A stretch of 64,000 bases of DNA, taken from positions 603,372 to 667,371 of the forward strand of contig ML976983.1 in the NCBI GenBank assembly GCA_010015675.1. The letters run 5' to 3'. Positions 38,692 to 49,291 of the stretch are shown piece by piece. This DNA comes from Byssothecium circinans (Eukaryota > Ascomycota > Dothideomycetes > Pleosporales > Massarinaceae). Numbering within the stretch: position 1 is the first letter of the stretch; every line of letters starts with the position of its first letter. The translations under genes were made by a program, and so were the position numbers. Below the pieces are notes generated by a model, which saw only the letters and a list, made by a program, of their open reading frames with translations, searched no databases and had not been told where the DNA came from.

Positions 38692-40428
38692 ATGGCCTCC
38701 GTCCCAAGAGATAGATGGTGGAAAATCAAATGGTTCTCTGACGAAGACACCAAAGAAGAGCGCCGCCTGATAACGAAGCTCGACATGTTTCTCGTTCCGT
38801 ACTCGGTGCTGGGGTACTGGGTCAAGTACATTGACCAGTCGAATCTGAACAACGCGTACGTGGCGGGTATGAAGGAAGACCTTGGGTTTTACGGGAATGA
38901 ATTGGTGCAGCTACAGACGCTGTTTACACTGGGTAGTGTATTAGGGCAGATACCATTTCTGTAAGCCTGGGATCCTCTCTCCATGTTTTCTATGAGACAG
39001 ATACTCTGTACTGACTAATGAGATAGCTTCATCATGACATATATCCCCATTCAGTACCTGATACCCGTCTGCGATATCATGTGGGGCATCTTCACACTCC
39101 TACAATACCGCGTCCACTCGTATGCCGAGCTCGCAGCGTACCGGTTCCTGATTGGTTGGTTCGAAGCGGCCTTCTTCCCGGCGATGCATTATGTGTTTGG
39201 GAGCTGGTATAAAGGGCATGAGATTGCGAGGCGGGGTGGGATATTTTATACTGGACTGGGTGCCGGGACCCTGACGGCTGGGTTGATCCAGGCTGGGGCT
39301 TCGCATCGTTTGGAGGGCGTGCATGGTAGGTTGTCTGGGATTCGGTTGGGAAGAGTGATGTGCTGACGGAGTGATGTCTGTAGGTTTAGAGGGATGGCGT
39401 TGGATGTATATTATCTGCGCTGTGATAACCATTCCCGTGGGTATACTTGGCTACTTCATCCTCCCGGGCACAGTCGATCGTAAGTAACATCGGGCGCAGA
39501 TGAGGTAACCACCCTACTAACTTTAATACCCTGTTTTCTAGAACCCAACCGCTACATCATCAACGACCACGACATCTCCGTAGCCCGCACCCGCCTCGAA
39601 AAACACGGCCACGTCCTCCACGGCAAGATGAAATTCCGCCACATTTTCAAAACGCTCCTAGGCTTCCGCTTCTGGCTCATCACCGCCACAGACGCGCTCT
39701 TCTGGAACGCCGGAATCCACAAAAACACCGCCAGCTTCCTCCTCTGGATCAAAAGCATCGCCCCGGGTCGCTTCAGCGTCGCTAAGATCAACGAGCTAGG
39801 CACCATAGCCCCCGGCCTCGGCATCGCATACACTATCATCGCATGCTTTGCGTCCGACCTCCTCATAGGCCCTGCGTGGGCGATAACGCTGTGCTCTCTT
39901 TTCAACGCCGTGGGGCTTGCTATTCTTACCGCGTGGACGGTGCCGGAAGCGGCGCTGTGGTTTGCGTTTGCGACGATGTACTGGAGCAATGCGTTGTCTA
40001 GTGTGTTTCATGGTTGGGTGAATAATTTGCTGAGGGATAGTCCCGAGGAGAGGAGCTTTACGCTTGTGCTGATTAATTTACTCTCGCAGTCTTCGACGGC
40101 TTGGACGCCGCTGCTTGCGTTTCCGACGGTCGAGGCGCCGCGGTTTCGGAAGGGGTACTCGTTTTGTTTGGGGTGTGCGGTTGCGTTGATTATTTGTACG
40201 TGGGTTATGTGGGGGTGGTTGAGGAGGGATGAGAGGTTGGCGGGACGGACGGGAGGTGTTGACGAGGAGGGGAGTGGAGGGGATACAAATAGCAGCGACG
40301 GTGGGAGTGAGGAAAAGAGGTATGAGGAGAAGCAGATCACGGGAGTTAAGACGGTGGAGAAAAAGAGTAGTTCTAGAGTTGGTGAGGAAGAAATCGTTGG
40401 AGAGGATGATGCGATTGTACGACGTTGA
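38692..40428 (+). CDS. MFS anion:cation symporter, pantothenate (Fen2/Liz1)-like
   Basis: Four exons: 38692-38960, 39027-39325, 39384-39479, 39542-40428; 516 aa. The protein has about twelve hydrophobic segments. Family landmarks include VPYSVLGYWVKYIDQSNLNNAYVSG-like wording at residues 36-57, the loop with YRFLIGWFEAAFFPAMHYVFGSWY, and GWRWMYIICAVITIPVG. The C-terminal cytosolic tail is hydrophilic and Lys/Glu-rich. This is the allantoate/pantothenate permease (Dal5) family. The closest match I recognise is the plasma-membrane pantothenate transporter group; biotin or another carboxylate cannot be excluded. The 3' half has many GCG/GTG-type codons but no stops. Confidence 0.85.
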
Positions 40429-41458
40429 TTGGTCTCCGACCACGACCAATGTTTCTGCCGCAAGACCCTGAACGTTCAGAGGGAGTCTCAAGTCTAGGTG
40501 TTGGAAGTCGGGGTTTCTCTCGCTTAAAGAAGCAATACGGAAAGTACCGTGGTAGCTGCTTCGTCTCCGCCAGGGCTGAGTTTCCACGCAATTTGCCGGC
40601 GCGCACAGGACGACGCACTCCTTCTAGGCGCAAGTAAAATGATTCGTATGCGCTGACTCTAGATCCTCTTCCAAGGTATATAAGAACAGGAAAATACAAG
40701 GAAGGCGCAGTTTCACACATAGACTTTTCTCAATTCGAAAATAAAAAATTATCCGAGGTGTGTTGTGCCTACAATTTTTTCCGAGTTGGGATTGCGAAGC
40801 TGTAAGCTTTTTTCTCGATCGGGAAAGGATCGTTGACTCAGCCTTGCGCGTACTTCTACTTCAACCGTTCCTGAGGTGAGATGAGCGTTGAACTTGAAAT
40901 ACTCTTTGCAGGACTAAGACACTTCAGCTGCCAGGTCCATGGTGAAAGGAAACGTGATTTAATTTTGCGCCGAGGTAGCTTGGACTCTGCTTCTCCAATG
41001 GCTGCGAAGAGATGGGGAAAGGTGGAGTGGCGAAATGGCCTTGGTGGATTTTCTCCTAATGAGGATGCCATGTAGTAGGTGTCTCTACACGAGTTTTGCT
41101 AAAGACGTTGGAGCTGAAGGGCAAGTACTCAGGTGAAGATAAAGGGTGTTCCGTCTAGTGAGGCGAAGAGAAGGGCTTTTGGGGGTTGAAATATGGATGT
41201 GATATAAAAGAAGAGCGTTGGATTCGAAATAACTGCATACTATCAGTCACCTCACTTCATCATTTCATACGCAGTCCATATTCAATCCGATACCAATTTG
41301 TTTTGGAAGACTCCCTCGAAGCAACTTTTGCGCCGACGTTTTGAATCCTCAAGCGAAACTACGACAAGAAGACCGATATACCTACCCATCACACCGACGA
41401 ATACGAAACTACTCCTACCTCCAAAATCCTACACAATTCACCCTGGCATTCGCATCCA
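40429..41458. other. Spacer without recognisable gene
   Basis: Several ORFs of 60-170 codons here are antisense shadows of the transporter's 3' end or have no domain. No RNA gene or repeat was seen. Confidence 0.5.
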
Positions 41459-41688
41459 TGGCCATCGTAGCTGCGATCAGCCTCGTTCGTCGCCATCCTG
41501 ACGCGGGGGTCTCAGACTTTGCGAACGCTCAGATGAAAGATAATCCAACGACTTCAGGGGCTGGGACAGATGGAAAAGAGAGCGGCGGCTCTTCTTCGGC
41601 GAAGGGATCACCTGCGGCAGAGTCAGTGGGGAAGCCAGAGGCAGGCGGGGCGAAGGAATCCGGAAGTCAAGGAAGACCAGGGAAGTAA
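41459..41688 (+). CDS. Possible small secreted or membrane-anchored hypothetical protein
   Basis: 76 codons from the ATG at 41459. It begins with a hydrophobic segment (MAIVAAISLV) followed by RRHP, then a Gly/Ser/Lys-rich, low-complexity tail. The frame stays open for about 39 codons upstream but without ATG, so an upstream exon is possible. Similar small proteins with one membrane segment and a disordered tail are common in fungal genomes, but I do not recognise a family. It may be spurious. Confidence 0.35.
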
Positions 41689-42775
41689 GGAGAATCAGTG
41701 ATATACTTATGGTGTTGTAATAATCTTAAGATGTCAACGTTTTTAAGATACACGGAGGAGTTGAGGGAACGATATTAGAGCTGGAATCTAGACTGCTTCA
41801 TTTACCGAAGACACTCCCGCTGGGCGAGATACACGATCTTTTAAGGCATCAGTGAACTATTGTCGTACTATACGCTGTCTAAATTAATATTTTCCTATAC
41901 AACAGCGAATTATCAGATAACTCTAATAGGCCCTCTCAGTTCTTCAAGGTAATTTTCTAGTGGTCCTGATATAGTAGCCAGAGTTGGTTATATATCCTCT
42001 GGTCCCTATGAATTTTACTTAAGCTAAATTTTCAGGGAGTCTAAATCTCGCGCAGTCTTCTTTTCGCGGCACTCTCGTTGACTACAAGATGATTCGTAAA
42101 CTTGCCAGGTAAAGTAAAAATCCTTCCTCCTTTAAAATACACGAATGTAATTACCATTTATACAGCTATTAGACTTAATTCTAGATGATAATCTAAAGTC
42201 GCCAAGGATAAGACTGCTAAACAGGTCTGTATCAATGGCATCGCTTTAACACCTGAAGAAGAAAAGAAGGATCTGCAAAATGCTTGTGTTTGTGAGGTAA
42301 TTATTTCTATCATAAGGTAGTGTCAAGGGTACACGAACTAAATATAAATGGACCTAGTAACAAGTGGCTGAGGCGTAAGCGAGAGATATAAGTTGGAGGG
42401 GGGGTTGTAAGTCACGTGACCCACATTTCACCAATCAAAAATATATGTAAAACACCAAAAACAGACTTGGAGGCTACAATTTCCGCAGTTATGAAATCCG
42501 AGGTGAGTACATAAGGCCGCAGATGAGTTATTCATGGGGGTCAGACTATTCATCGTTGATGTCATATGAAAATCGCTTGCGTCAATAGCTAGTTCCGACG
42601 TTACTGCCACACTCACGGCCGCATATCAGAGGCGAATCATTATTATTGAGCAGTTTTATCTCTAATAGAGTAACGCTACTAGAGGTTGCTGAATGATTTC
42701 GAACCGTCCCCGGCATGATACCATCAATCACGTGAGTTGTCGCAGACCTAGGGAATTGTTCGAAAAGATGAAATG
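41689..42775. other. Spacer, partly AT-rich, downstream of the HeLo gene
   Basis: The composition from about 41.8 to 42.35 kb is AT-rich and looks like mildly mutated old repeat DNA. No ORF with a domain is present. Confidence 0.45.
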
Positions 42776-43612
42776 CTAAAATTGAATAAGCTGGTTACCA
42801 TGAACGTGTGATGTGCCGCCCTGGTGCATGATTTTGCTGTTGTAGTTGTTCCAGGTGTTCGTCGCCCCTACCTAGCGGCCATCAGGTTTAGAATGATAAC
42901 GTTATCAAGGCACACTTACATCAGATTTCTTCAAAACTTCCAATATGACAGCATGGAGATCTTGGTCTTGGGACGCAGCAATACCATCAAGGATGTTGGT
43001 AAGGATTTCATTGGTCCCAATTTCCGAAACCTCCTCCTTGCAGAGGTCTTGTTGTGCTTGCCGTACCGCTGGGAAGGTTTTGATAAGGTCGTCAACCAGC
43101 TCGATTATGTCCGCAATTAACCGTTCGAAGTATTTCTTTTTATACAGTGCCCATTTCACCTTCTGTTGCAAGGGAGTGTTATTCTTTCTTTCGATGGACA
43201 ACTCGCGCATTTTCTCATGTAGAGTCCGATGGTCAGAATCGACGTCCGCTTGTGTATCAACAACAAGCAGGCTAGAGTCACCGGCAGCTGCCTGGCTCTT
43301 GAATTTTCCAGACTCCCTTTCAGCATCTTTAAACAACTCTAACACCTGTCCTAGCAATTCCTCCGCCTTTGGTATATCCTCCGTGGACAATATTGTCGAT
43401 CTTAGGGATTGGGCATTCGCGACCTGGCCACTAAGCCCGGCGGCCTTGCCCCATCTCGAAAGCCGGAGCCCTGCGTTGTCGAGCTTGAGCAAATCGGTCT
43501 GAAAGTCTTTGCCGATATTACGGGCGAGTTGAACGAATTCAAAGCAGTCCACGGCATTGTTGAAGAGGCCAGCAAGGGCGACGAGGCCGACAGCGAGACC
43601 GCCGGCTTCCAT
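42776..43612 (-). CDS. HeLo-domain cell-death effector with C-terminal amyloid-like motif (HET-S-like)
   Basis: Two exons: 43612-42920 and 42871-42776; 262 aa. The 48-nt intron has GTAAGT, an internal ctaaac and a CTAG acceptor, phase 0. Residues 1-231 form a HeLo domain: a hydrophobic N-terminal helix (GLAVGLVALAGLF), then NNAVDCFEFVQLA and RLSRWGKAA, closely resembling the HET-S N-terminal domain. In that family the domain inserts into membranes and kills the cell after its C-terminal motif is templated into amyloid. Exon 2 encodes 31 residues rich in Asn/Gly/Gln/His (232-262) with Q248-G-G and V254-H-G, matching the receptor's N-terminus without gaps. Without splicing the protein ends at 235 aa and lacks the motif. 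It is divergent from the NLR gene, with 245 bp between starts. The cell-death role is inferred. Confidence 0.85.
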
Positions 43613-43857
43613 GGTCGCGGCTAGCGTATATAAGTAAAGATGAGAATAGACGTATGGTTTGGATGAATGGACTACATTATGGGAAGTCGATGCCTGGACC
43701 TAGATTTCTTCTACACACTGCAGCCGCATAACACGTGCATTTCAGCTGCGGGGTCGTCGACGCTGTCCTTCAGCTGCCTTCGCGGATACGGAGTGCTGTG
43801 CCTCCACTTGGGCCCCGTACTTTGCTTCGCCCACGGCCGCTCCTCTGAGCGGCGAGC
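43613..43857. promoter_or_regulatory. Shared divergent promoter of the HeLo/NLR pair
   Basis: 245 bp separate the two start codons. A TATA-like tatataag lies at about 43627-43634, close to the HeLo start, and could serve either strand. The layout implies co-regulation; no specific operator was identified. Confidence 0.5.
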
Positions 43858-46800
43858 ATGAGCTCTTTCGCGTTCACCAACGACGGAGGCCGGGTCGCCA
43901 TCCAAGCCGGCCAATACATCGTGCACGGAGACAGCGTCGTGCAGTAGGTTCAGTCGCAGCTCGAAGAATAACATGCGAAACAGTCGCTGACGGCACAGAC
44001 ATGCTCCAAATCACCCCGCCAAGCTGCCCTGCGCTGAGGACGCCCCCTTCAACTCCTTCGCGAAACAGCACGAGCGGACCTGCCTTAGGGGCACGCGCGT
44101 CGACCTCCTTAACGAGATACATGGCTGGGCGGATGGGCTAGACAAGCGGTGCATCTTCTGGCTGAGTGGCCTGGCGGGCACGGGAAAGTCGACGATCGCG
44201 CGGACCGTCGCGCGCCGGTACTGCGACAGGGGGCGTCTGGCGGCCAGCTTCTTCTTCTCGCGTGGCGGCGGCGACGTTAGTCACGCAGGCAAGTTCGTCA
44301 TCAGTATCGCGGTGCAGCTCGCGGACAACGTCCCAGCATCACGCGACCACATGGTAGACCGCGATGATATTGCTAGCCAGTCGTTGCACGACCAGTGGCA
44401 GCACCTCGTTCTCCGTCCGCTGTCGAAGCTGCACGAGCGTGAGCCATACGTTGTAGTCGTCGACGCGCTTGATGAGTGCGACAACGACGACGATGTCCAG
44501 ATCATCGTGCGGCTGCTGGCTGAGGCTCAGTCGCTGGAGGGGATCCGGCTGCGGGTGTTCCTGACGAGCAGGCCAGAAGTGCCGATCCGTTGGTGGATGG
44601 CAGATGCGGAGCACAAGGACAAGCACAAGGACTTTGTGCTCCACAGCATATCGCCGTCGATCGTGGACACCGACATAAGCCTTTTCCTGCAACACTACCT
44701 TCGCATCGTTGGACAAAAGCATAGCTTGGGCGTCGACTGGCCGGGCCCAGAGATCATCGAACAGCTGGTCCGACGTGCATGCGGCTTGTTCATCTGGGCT
44801 GCAACTGCGTGGCGATTCATCAGCGATGGAAAGCGGTTTGCGGCCAAGAGACTGGAGACGATCCTTGTAAGCAACAAAAGCACAGCTACAGCTCCAGAGA
44901 AGCATCTCGACGAGATGTATGTCACCGTGCTCAAGAACTCAGTCTATCCCAACTATACGGATGAAGAGAGAGAAGAGCACTATATAGCATTAAGGTACAT
45001 TCTCGGAAGTATAGTAGTTTCGCTCTCTTCTCTTTCGGTTGATGCTTGGAGCAAGCTACTCCATGTTCCAAAACAGAATGTCGACCAGACGCTCGAGGAC
45101 CTGCATGCCATCTTGAATATCCCAAAGGATCCGACGCAGTTAGCCCACATCCATCACCCTTCGTTTCGCGACTTCCTCCTCGACAAAGACCGATGTGGCG
45201 CTGCTTTCTGGGTAGACGAGGAGCAGGCGCATCAGACCTTAGCAGACAACTGCATCAAGCTTATGACTGCCTCTCTCAAGCAAGACATCTGCGCCGTTGA
45301 CAATCCTGGCGCGCTTGTCATCATTGGTACGGAAAGGAGCCGAATACTGCAATATCTCTCCTCGGGGCAGCAATACGCATGCCAATACTGGGTGGAGCAC
45401 CTTCGTAAGAGTGGTACTCAGCTTCATGACGATGACAAAGTACATTGCTTCCTACAGAAACATCTACTTCACTGGTTCGAAGCTCTCAGCTGGATAGGCA
45501 AGGTCTCTGAAGGAATCCATGCGCTGATTGTTTTAGAGTCTATTTTGGCTGTAAGTTGCTTCCAGGACGATAATTGTACATGTTGCTGATTTGTGGCTCA
45601 GAAGAGCAGGTGTCCCCGCCTATCGGAATACGTCCACGATGCTAAACGGTTTATCACATCCAGCCGGCCAACAATTGAGCTGGCTCCTCTCCAGATATAC
45701 AGCAGCGCGCTTATATTCGCGCCAATGAGAAGCATAATACGACAGCAATTCAGCCGGTTTATCCCTCGATGGATACGACAGATACCGAGGGTGAACAACG
45801 ATTGGAACGCAGTACTACAGACAGTTGAAACCCATTCAAATTGCGTAAATTCCCTATCCTTCTCAGCAGATGGGACAGTGTTGGCATCGGCAGGTGGCGA
45901 TGGGATGGTCAAGATATTGGACGTAAAATCGGGAGCGGTGCTGCAAACACTTGATGAACATCAACGTTCAAAAGCTGTTTGCTCCGTATCTTTCTCACCC
46001 AACGGAACGCTTCTAGCGTCATCATCTGCAGATGGAACGATTATAGTCCGGGATGCGGGTTCAAGAGCAACAACACGGATCTTAAAAGGCCATTTGGATT
46101 TGGTTAATTCCATTGCCTTCTCGCCAGACGGTATGTTGCTAGCTTCGGCGTCATCGGATGCGACTGTCAAGCTGTGGGATTTGCAGTCGGGAAAAGCTCT
46201 GCACACGCTTAGGGATCATTCACAATTTCCTCAGTCTGTAGCCTTCTCACCAGAGGGAACGTTTCTAGCGTCGGCCTCACAAGATAAGACGGTTATTATC
46301 TGGGACGCGGGTTCGGGAGCGACATTACGAATCTTAAAAGGCCATTCGGATCGGGTTTATTCCGTCGCTTTCTCGCCAGATGGGATGTTGCTTGCTTCGG
46401 CATCAAGTGATACAACTGTCAAGCTGTGGGATTTGCAGTCGGGAGAAGCTCTACACACGCTCATGGGTCATTCGAAATGGGTTGACTGTATAGCCTTCTC
46501 ACCGGATGGGTCGCTAATAGCGTCTTCATCAGGCGATCATACTGTTAGGCTATGGGATCCGCAGTCTGGAATAGCGATACAGGTGCTCGAAGGTCATTCA
46601 GAGCCTGTTGGTTCCGTAACCTTTTCGTCGGACGGAACGTTGTTAGCCTCAGGCTCGTGGGATGGGATAGTCAAGCAGTGGGACGTACGGCTAGCGAAGG
46701 TACGACAGATGCCAACAGACTGTTCTAGTCCTGTTGAATCCGTCGCCTTCTCACCAAACGGAAAGCTGATTGCTTCGGCCTCCCAAGACACGACTATCAG

Positions 46801-47626
46801 CCTATGGGACGTCCAATCAGGAACAGTGCTACAGACATTCGAGGCTCATTCACGCGAAGTTTGGGCTGTCGCATTCTCAACAGACGGAACATTACTGGCA
46901 TCTGGGTCGTGCGATAACACCGTTAAGATATGGGACGTACGGTTGGCAGAGCGACCACGGATGTTGCGGGCCCTCAACAGCCATTCTGCGCCCGTTAGAT
47001 CCGTAGCCTTCTCGCCAGACGGAATATTGTTGGTGTCGGCATCGTATGATACGACCGTAGTTGTATGGGATTTCCGGTCGGGAGCGATGTTGCGGATATT
47101 TAAGGGTCATACGTCCAGTCTTTCCTCTGTGGCTGTCTCGCCGAGCGGAGCGTTAGTGGCGTCAGTAGGTTGTAATTCTACTGTCAAAGTCTGGGATATA
47201 CAATCTATGGCGGTGCTGCATACCTTTCGTCAAGGGGATACCGTCCAGTGGGGGGATGTGCAATCTGAAGCGGCGCTGACCACATCTCTTGGCAATATTG
47301 CTAAGATTAGGACTCTGTCATTTTCTAACGGTGGGAATTACCTCGAGACCAATATTGGCCGGTTACATAGCACCATTTTTCCCGAGAAAGCCGCCGTTCT
47401 TAGCCCTACTTCTCACACTTCCATATTCATAGTCGGTAGATGGGTAACGGCCGAATCTAATAATGTACTTTGGTTTCCTTCCGAGTATGTTCCAACTAGC
47501 ACTGCTGTTCATGGAAACAAAGTTGGTCTAGGATGTTCGTCAGGACAAGTGTTGGTTATGGAATTCGATTTCCCCGTTTCCTTCTCGCCTGCCTCAATAG
47601 TTAGGTCTCCCTTAGTTACTAGATGA
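43858..47626 (+). CDS. NACHT-WD40 NOD-like receptor with N-terminal amyloid-like motif
   Basis: Three exons: 43858-43943, 43999-45550, 45602-47626; 1220 aa with every junction in frame (introns 55 and 51 nt; GTAGGT...CTGAC...CACAG and GTAAGT...GCTCAG). Exon 1 encodes essentially only the N-terminal motif: residues 7-29 with Q16-A-G and V22-H-G. The linker starts LPCAEDAPFNSF. The NACHT domain has Walker A GLAGTGKST (86-94) and Walker B VVVVDALDECD (180-190), followed by winged-helix-like regions ending near HPSFRDFLLDKDRCG. About eleven clear WD40 repeats occupy roughly residues 620-1110, plus a degenerate end. In NWD2/HET-E relatives ligand binding to the WD repeats triggers NACHT oligomerisation and motif amyloid formation. 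Here the partner would be the divergent HeLo gene. No break was seen. Confidence 0.88.
46030..46460 (+). repeat. Two-WD unit duplicated within the receptor
   Basis: WD repeats 2-3 and 4-5 are paired at a 252-nt (84-codon) spacing: cttaaaaggccatt recurs at 46081 and 46333, and the segments encoding MLLASASSD and TVKLWDLQSG recur in the same register. Repeats 3 and 5 are nearly identical in protein while the others are more divergent. This fits internal reshuffling as known for fungal WD40 receptors. Confidence 0.8.
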
Positions 47627-48400
47627 AAATTTGACCGAGTTTTGTAACACATGTTGTAACGAGCATCGACTTAACATACACCTCTCCTCAGCTTTCGATA
47701 GACAAGAAATCCATTCCCCTTTACATTATCAACATAGTAGTCAACCCAAACCGTTAATCTCCTATCCTAGCTACGCACGTCAAGAACACAGCTCGCAACA
47801 GTAAAACAGCCGCCCTCTCAACACCTTTGCCCTATTTACCATATTCCGAACAGAATCAATAAAGGTGTGGTAACGTACCACCTACGGGTACCGCGACTTT
47901 AGGCTTTCTCAAAGATAGAGGTACAACGCGGATGAATCACGCCGCCAGGAACGGACGCGAAGCCATCGTGGGGTTACTTGACGGGAAGCACTATATTCAT
48001 GATCCTATGGTCGTATGTGAAAATAAGAAGGCACAGGAAGGTATATATCCATTATACTAAGCTAGAGAGTGCCAACTATAAGCTTTATACGTCTTTCGAA
48101 TGTAGTTGATGCAGTTGTGTTGGTAGATACTAGGTGTTTAATAGCCCTACTGAAGAACGAGGTAAGCGATAATAAACACCATGGTACTGACTTTAGTGTT
48201 CGCGGCACGAGTTTGCTGCACATGATCGTTAACTTCGAATAGGGCTTTAAATCTCTAACAATGATTGATCACTTCGCTATATCTCTATCAGACCAGGCGG
48301 ATACCTTGACTTGAAGCAGGTATCCTTCACACGTTTCGCGATTCCAATTCAGATGCCATTGCTCGCTCTCCTTTTCTCATCTCGTGACCGCTCAAGTCCC
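47627..48400. other. Spacer between NLR and SDR genes
   Basis: Mostly non-coding, moderately AT-rich. The one recognisable fragment is the ankyrin-like relic listed separately. Confidence 0.5.
47911..48000 (+). pseudogene. Ankyrin-repeat relic
   Basis: A short open stretch reads as one ankyrin repeat: a helix-like FLKDRG followed by TRMNHAARNGREAIVGLLDG. No neighbouring repeats are in frame. It is probably a remnant of an ankyrin-repeat protein, possibly of another receptor or HET-type gene once next to the NLR. A chance resemblance is possible because only about 30 residues match. Confidence 0.4.
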
Positions 48401-49291
48401 TTAATCGGTCTTCGTCTCAATCATAGGCTTTAACATACCCGCAATGACTCTATCCGCAGTAGACGACGGCAACAAGCCATAAACGAGACTATTAACCACG
48501 GCATGCCAAAAATATGGAGTCACACACTTATGCCCATGCCCGGCCCTCGCCAGTATAGACTGCGCCATCACGTCCGCCGTCGGCATTAACAGTCCCGCCT
48601 TAAGATTGGGTTCTTTCTGCAGCAGCGGCGTGTATGTAGGGCCGATCACGACTTCCAGCACTTCAACGGCAGACCGAGCCTCGGCTTGCTCAGCGAAGAG
48701 AGCCCGGTTCCAGGCGTGCAAGGCGCCCTTGCAGCCAGAGTATGCGGCAACGTAGGGCTGCCCGACCTGCGCGCCGGAGCCGCAGGTAAGGACTAGTGTA
48801 GGCTTCTGCTGGGCAGCGAGCTGGGGGAGCAGGGCACGGGTAAGATGCAAAGGGAACAGGACGTTGAGTGAGAACAGCGCTTGCATCTCTGCGGGTGTTG
48901 TAGACTCAAAGTGCTTGAAGTTGCTCGATAACGGGCCTGTTCCGCCAACGTTGTTGATTAGGACCGTGAGGGGCCCAGGCAGGTCCCCGACCAGGGTGAC
49001 GATGTGGTCGATGTCTGTGGTCGTGAAAGTACTCGCATTAGCGGTTACGGTGCGGAATTTGCGCTGTGGGTAGGCGGCAGCGAGTTCTTCGCGCACGTTG
49101 GACAGCTTGCTCTCGTTGCGGCCATGGATGAGGACGTTGAAGCCGCGAGCTGCGAGTTCGCTGGACAGGGCGCGACCGATGCCGTCGCTGGCGCCAGTGA
49201 TGAGAGCCCAGCTTGCGCCGCCGTCGGGAGTCTTGTGGAGGTATTTGGGCAAGCCTGAGGCGTAAAACCAGTGAATGATTGGGAGCGGCAT
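48401..49291 (-). CDS. Short-chain dehydrogenase/reductase, 17-beta-HSD / 3-oxoacyl reductase-like
   Basis: 296 aa, intronless. It has the NAD(P)-binding motif T32-G-A-S-D-G-I-G, the N113-N-V-G-G structural motif, and the catalytic set S172, Y184 and K188 (YSGCK). RN at 58-59 after the second strand suggests NADPH preference. The fold, the N-terminal hydrophobic lead and the length resemble the very-long-chain 3-oxoacyl-CoA reductase / steroid dehydrogenase group, but the actual substrate is unknown. The start at 49291 is the first Met before the Rossmann fold. The gene converges with the NLR gene and appears intact. Confidence 0.85.
   Translation of the reverse strand: MPLPIIHWFYASGLPKYLHKTPDGGASWALITGASDGIGRALSSELAARGFNVLIHGRNESKLSNVREELAAAYPQRKFRTVTANASTFTTTDIDHIVTLVGDLPGPLTVLINNVGGTGPLSSNFKHFESTTPAEMQALFSLNVLFPLHLTRALLPQLAAQQKPTLVLTCGSGAQVGQPYVAAYSGCKGALHAWNRALFAEQAEARSAVEVLEVVIGPTYTPLLQKEPNLKAGLLMPTADVMAQSILARAGHGHKCVTPYFWHAVVNSLVYGLLPSSTADRVIAGMLKPMIETKTD

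Noticed and set aside
42824..43502. Plus-strand ORFs of 98 and 185 codons at 42824-43502
   Set aside because: They are antisense shadows of the HeLo gene, which has splice signals and a clear domain.
45551..45601. The receptor as two separate genes (NACHT and WD40) split at the TGA at 45587-45589
   Set aside because: The stop lies inside a 51-nt intron with GTAAGT and CAG, and the frame is kept.
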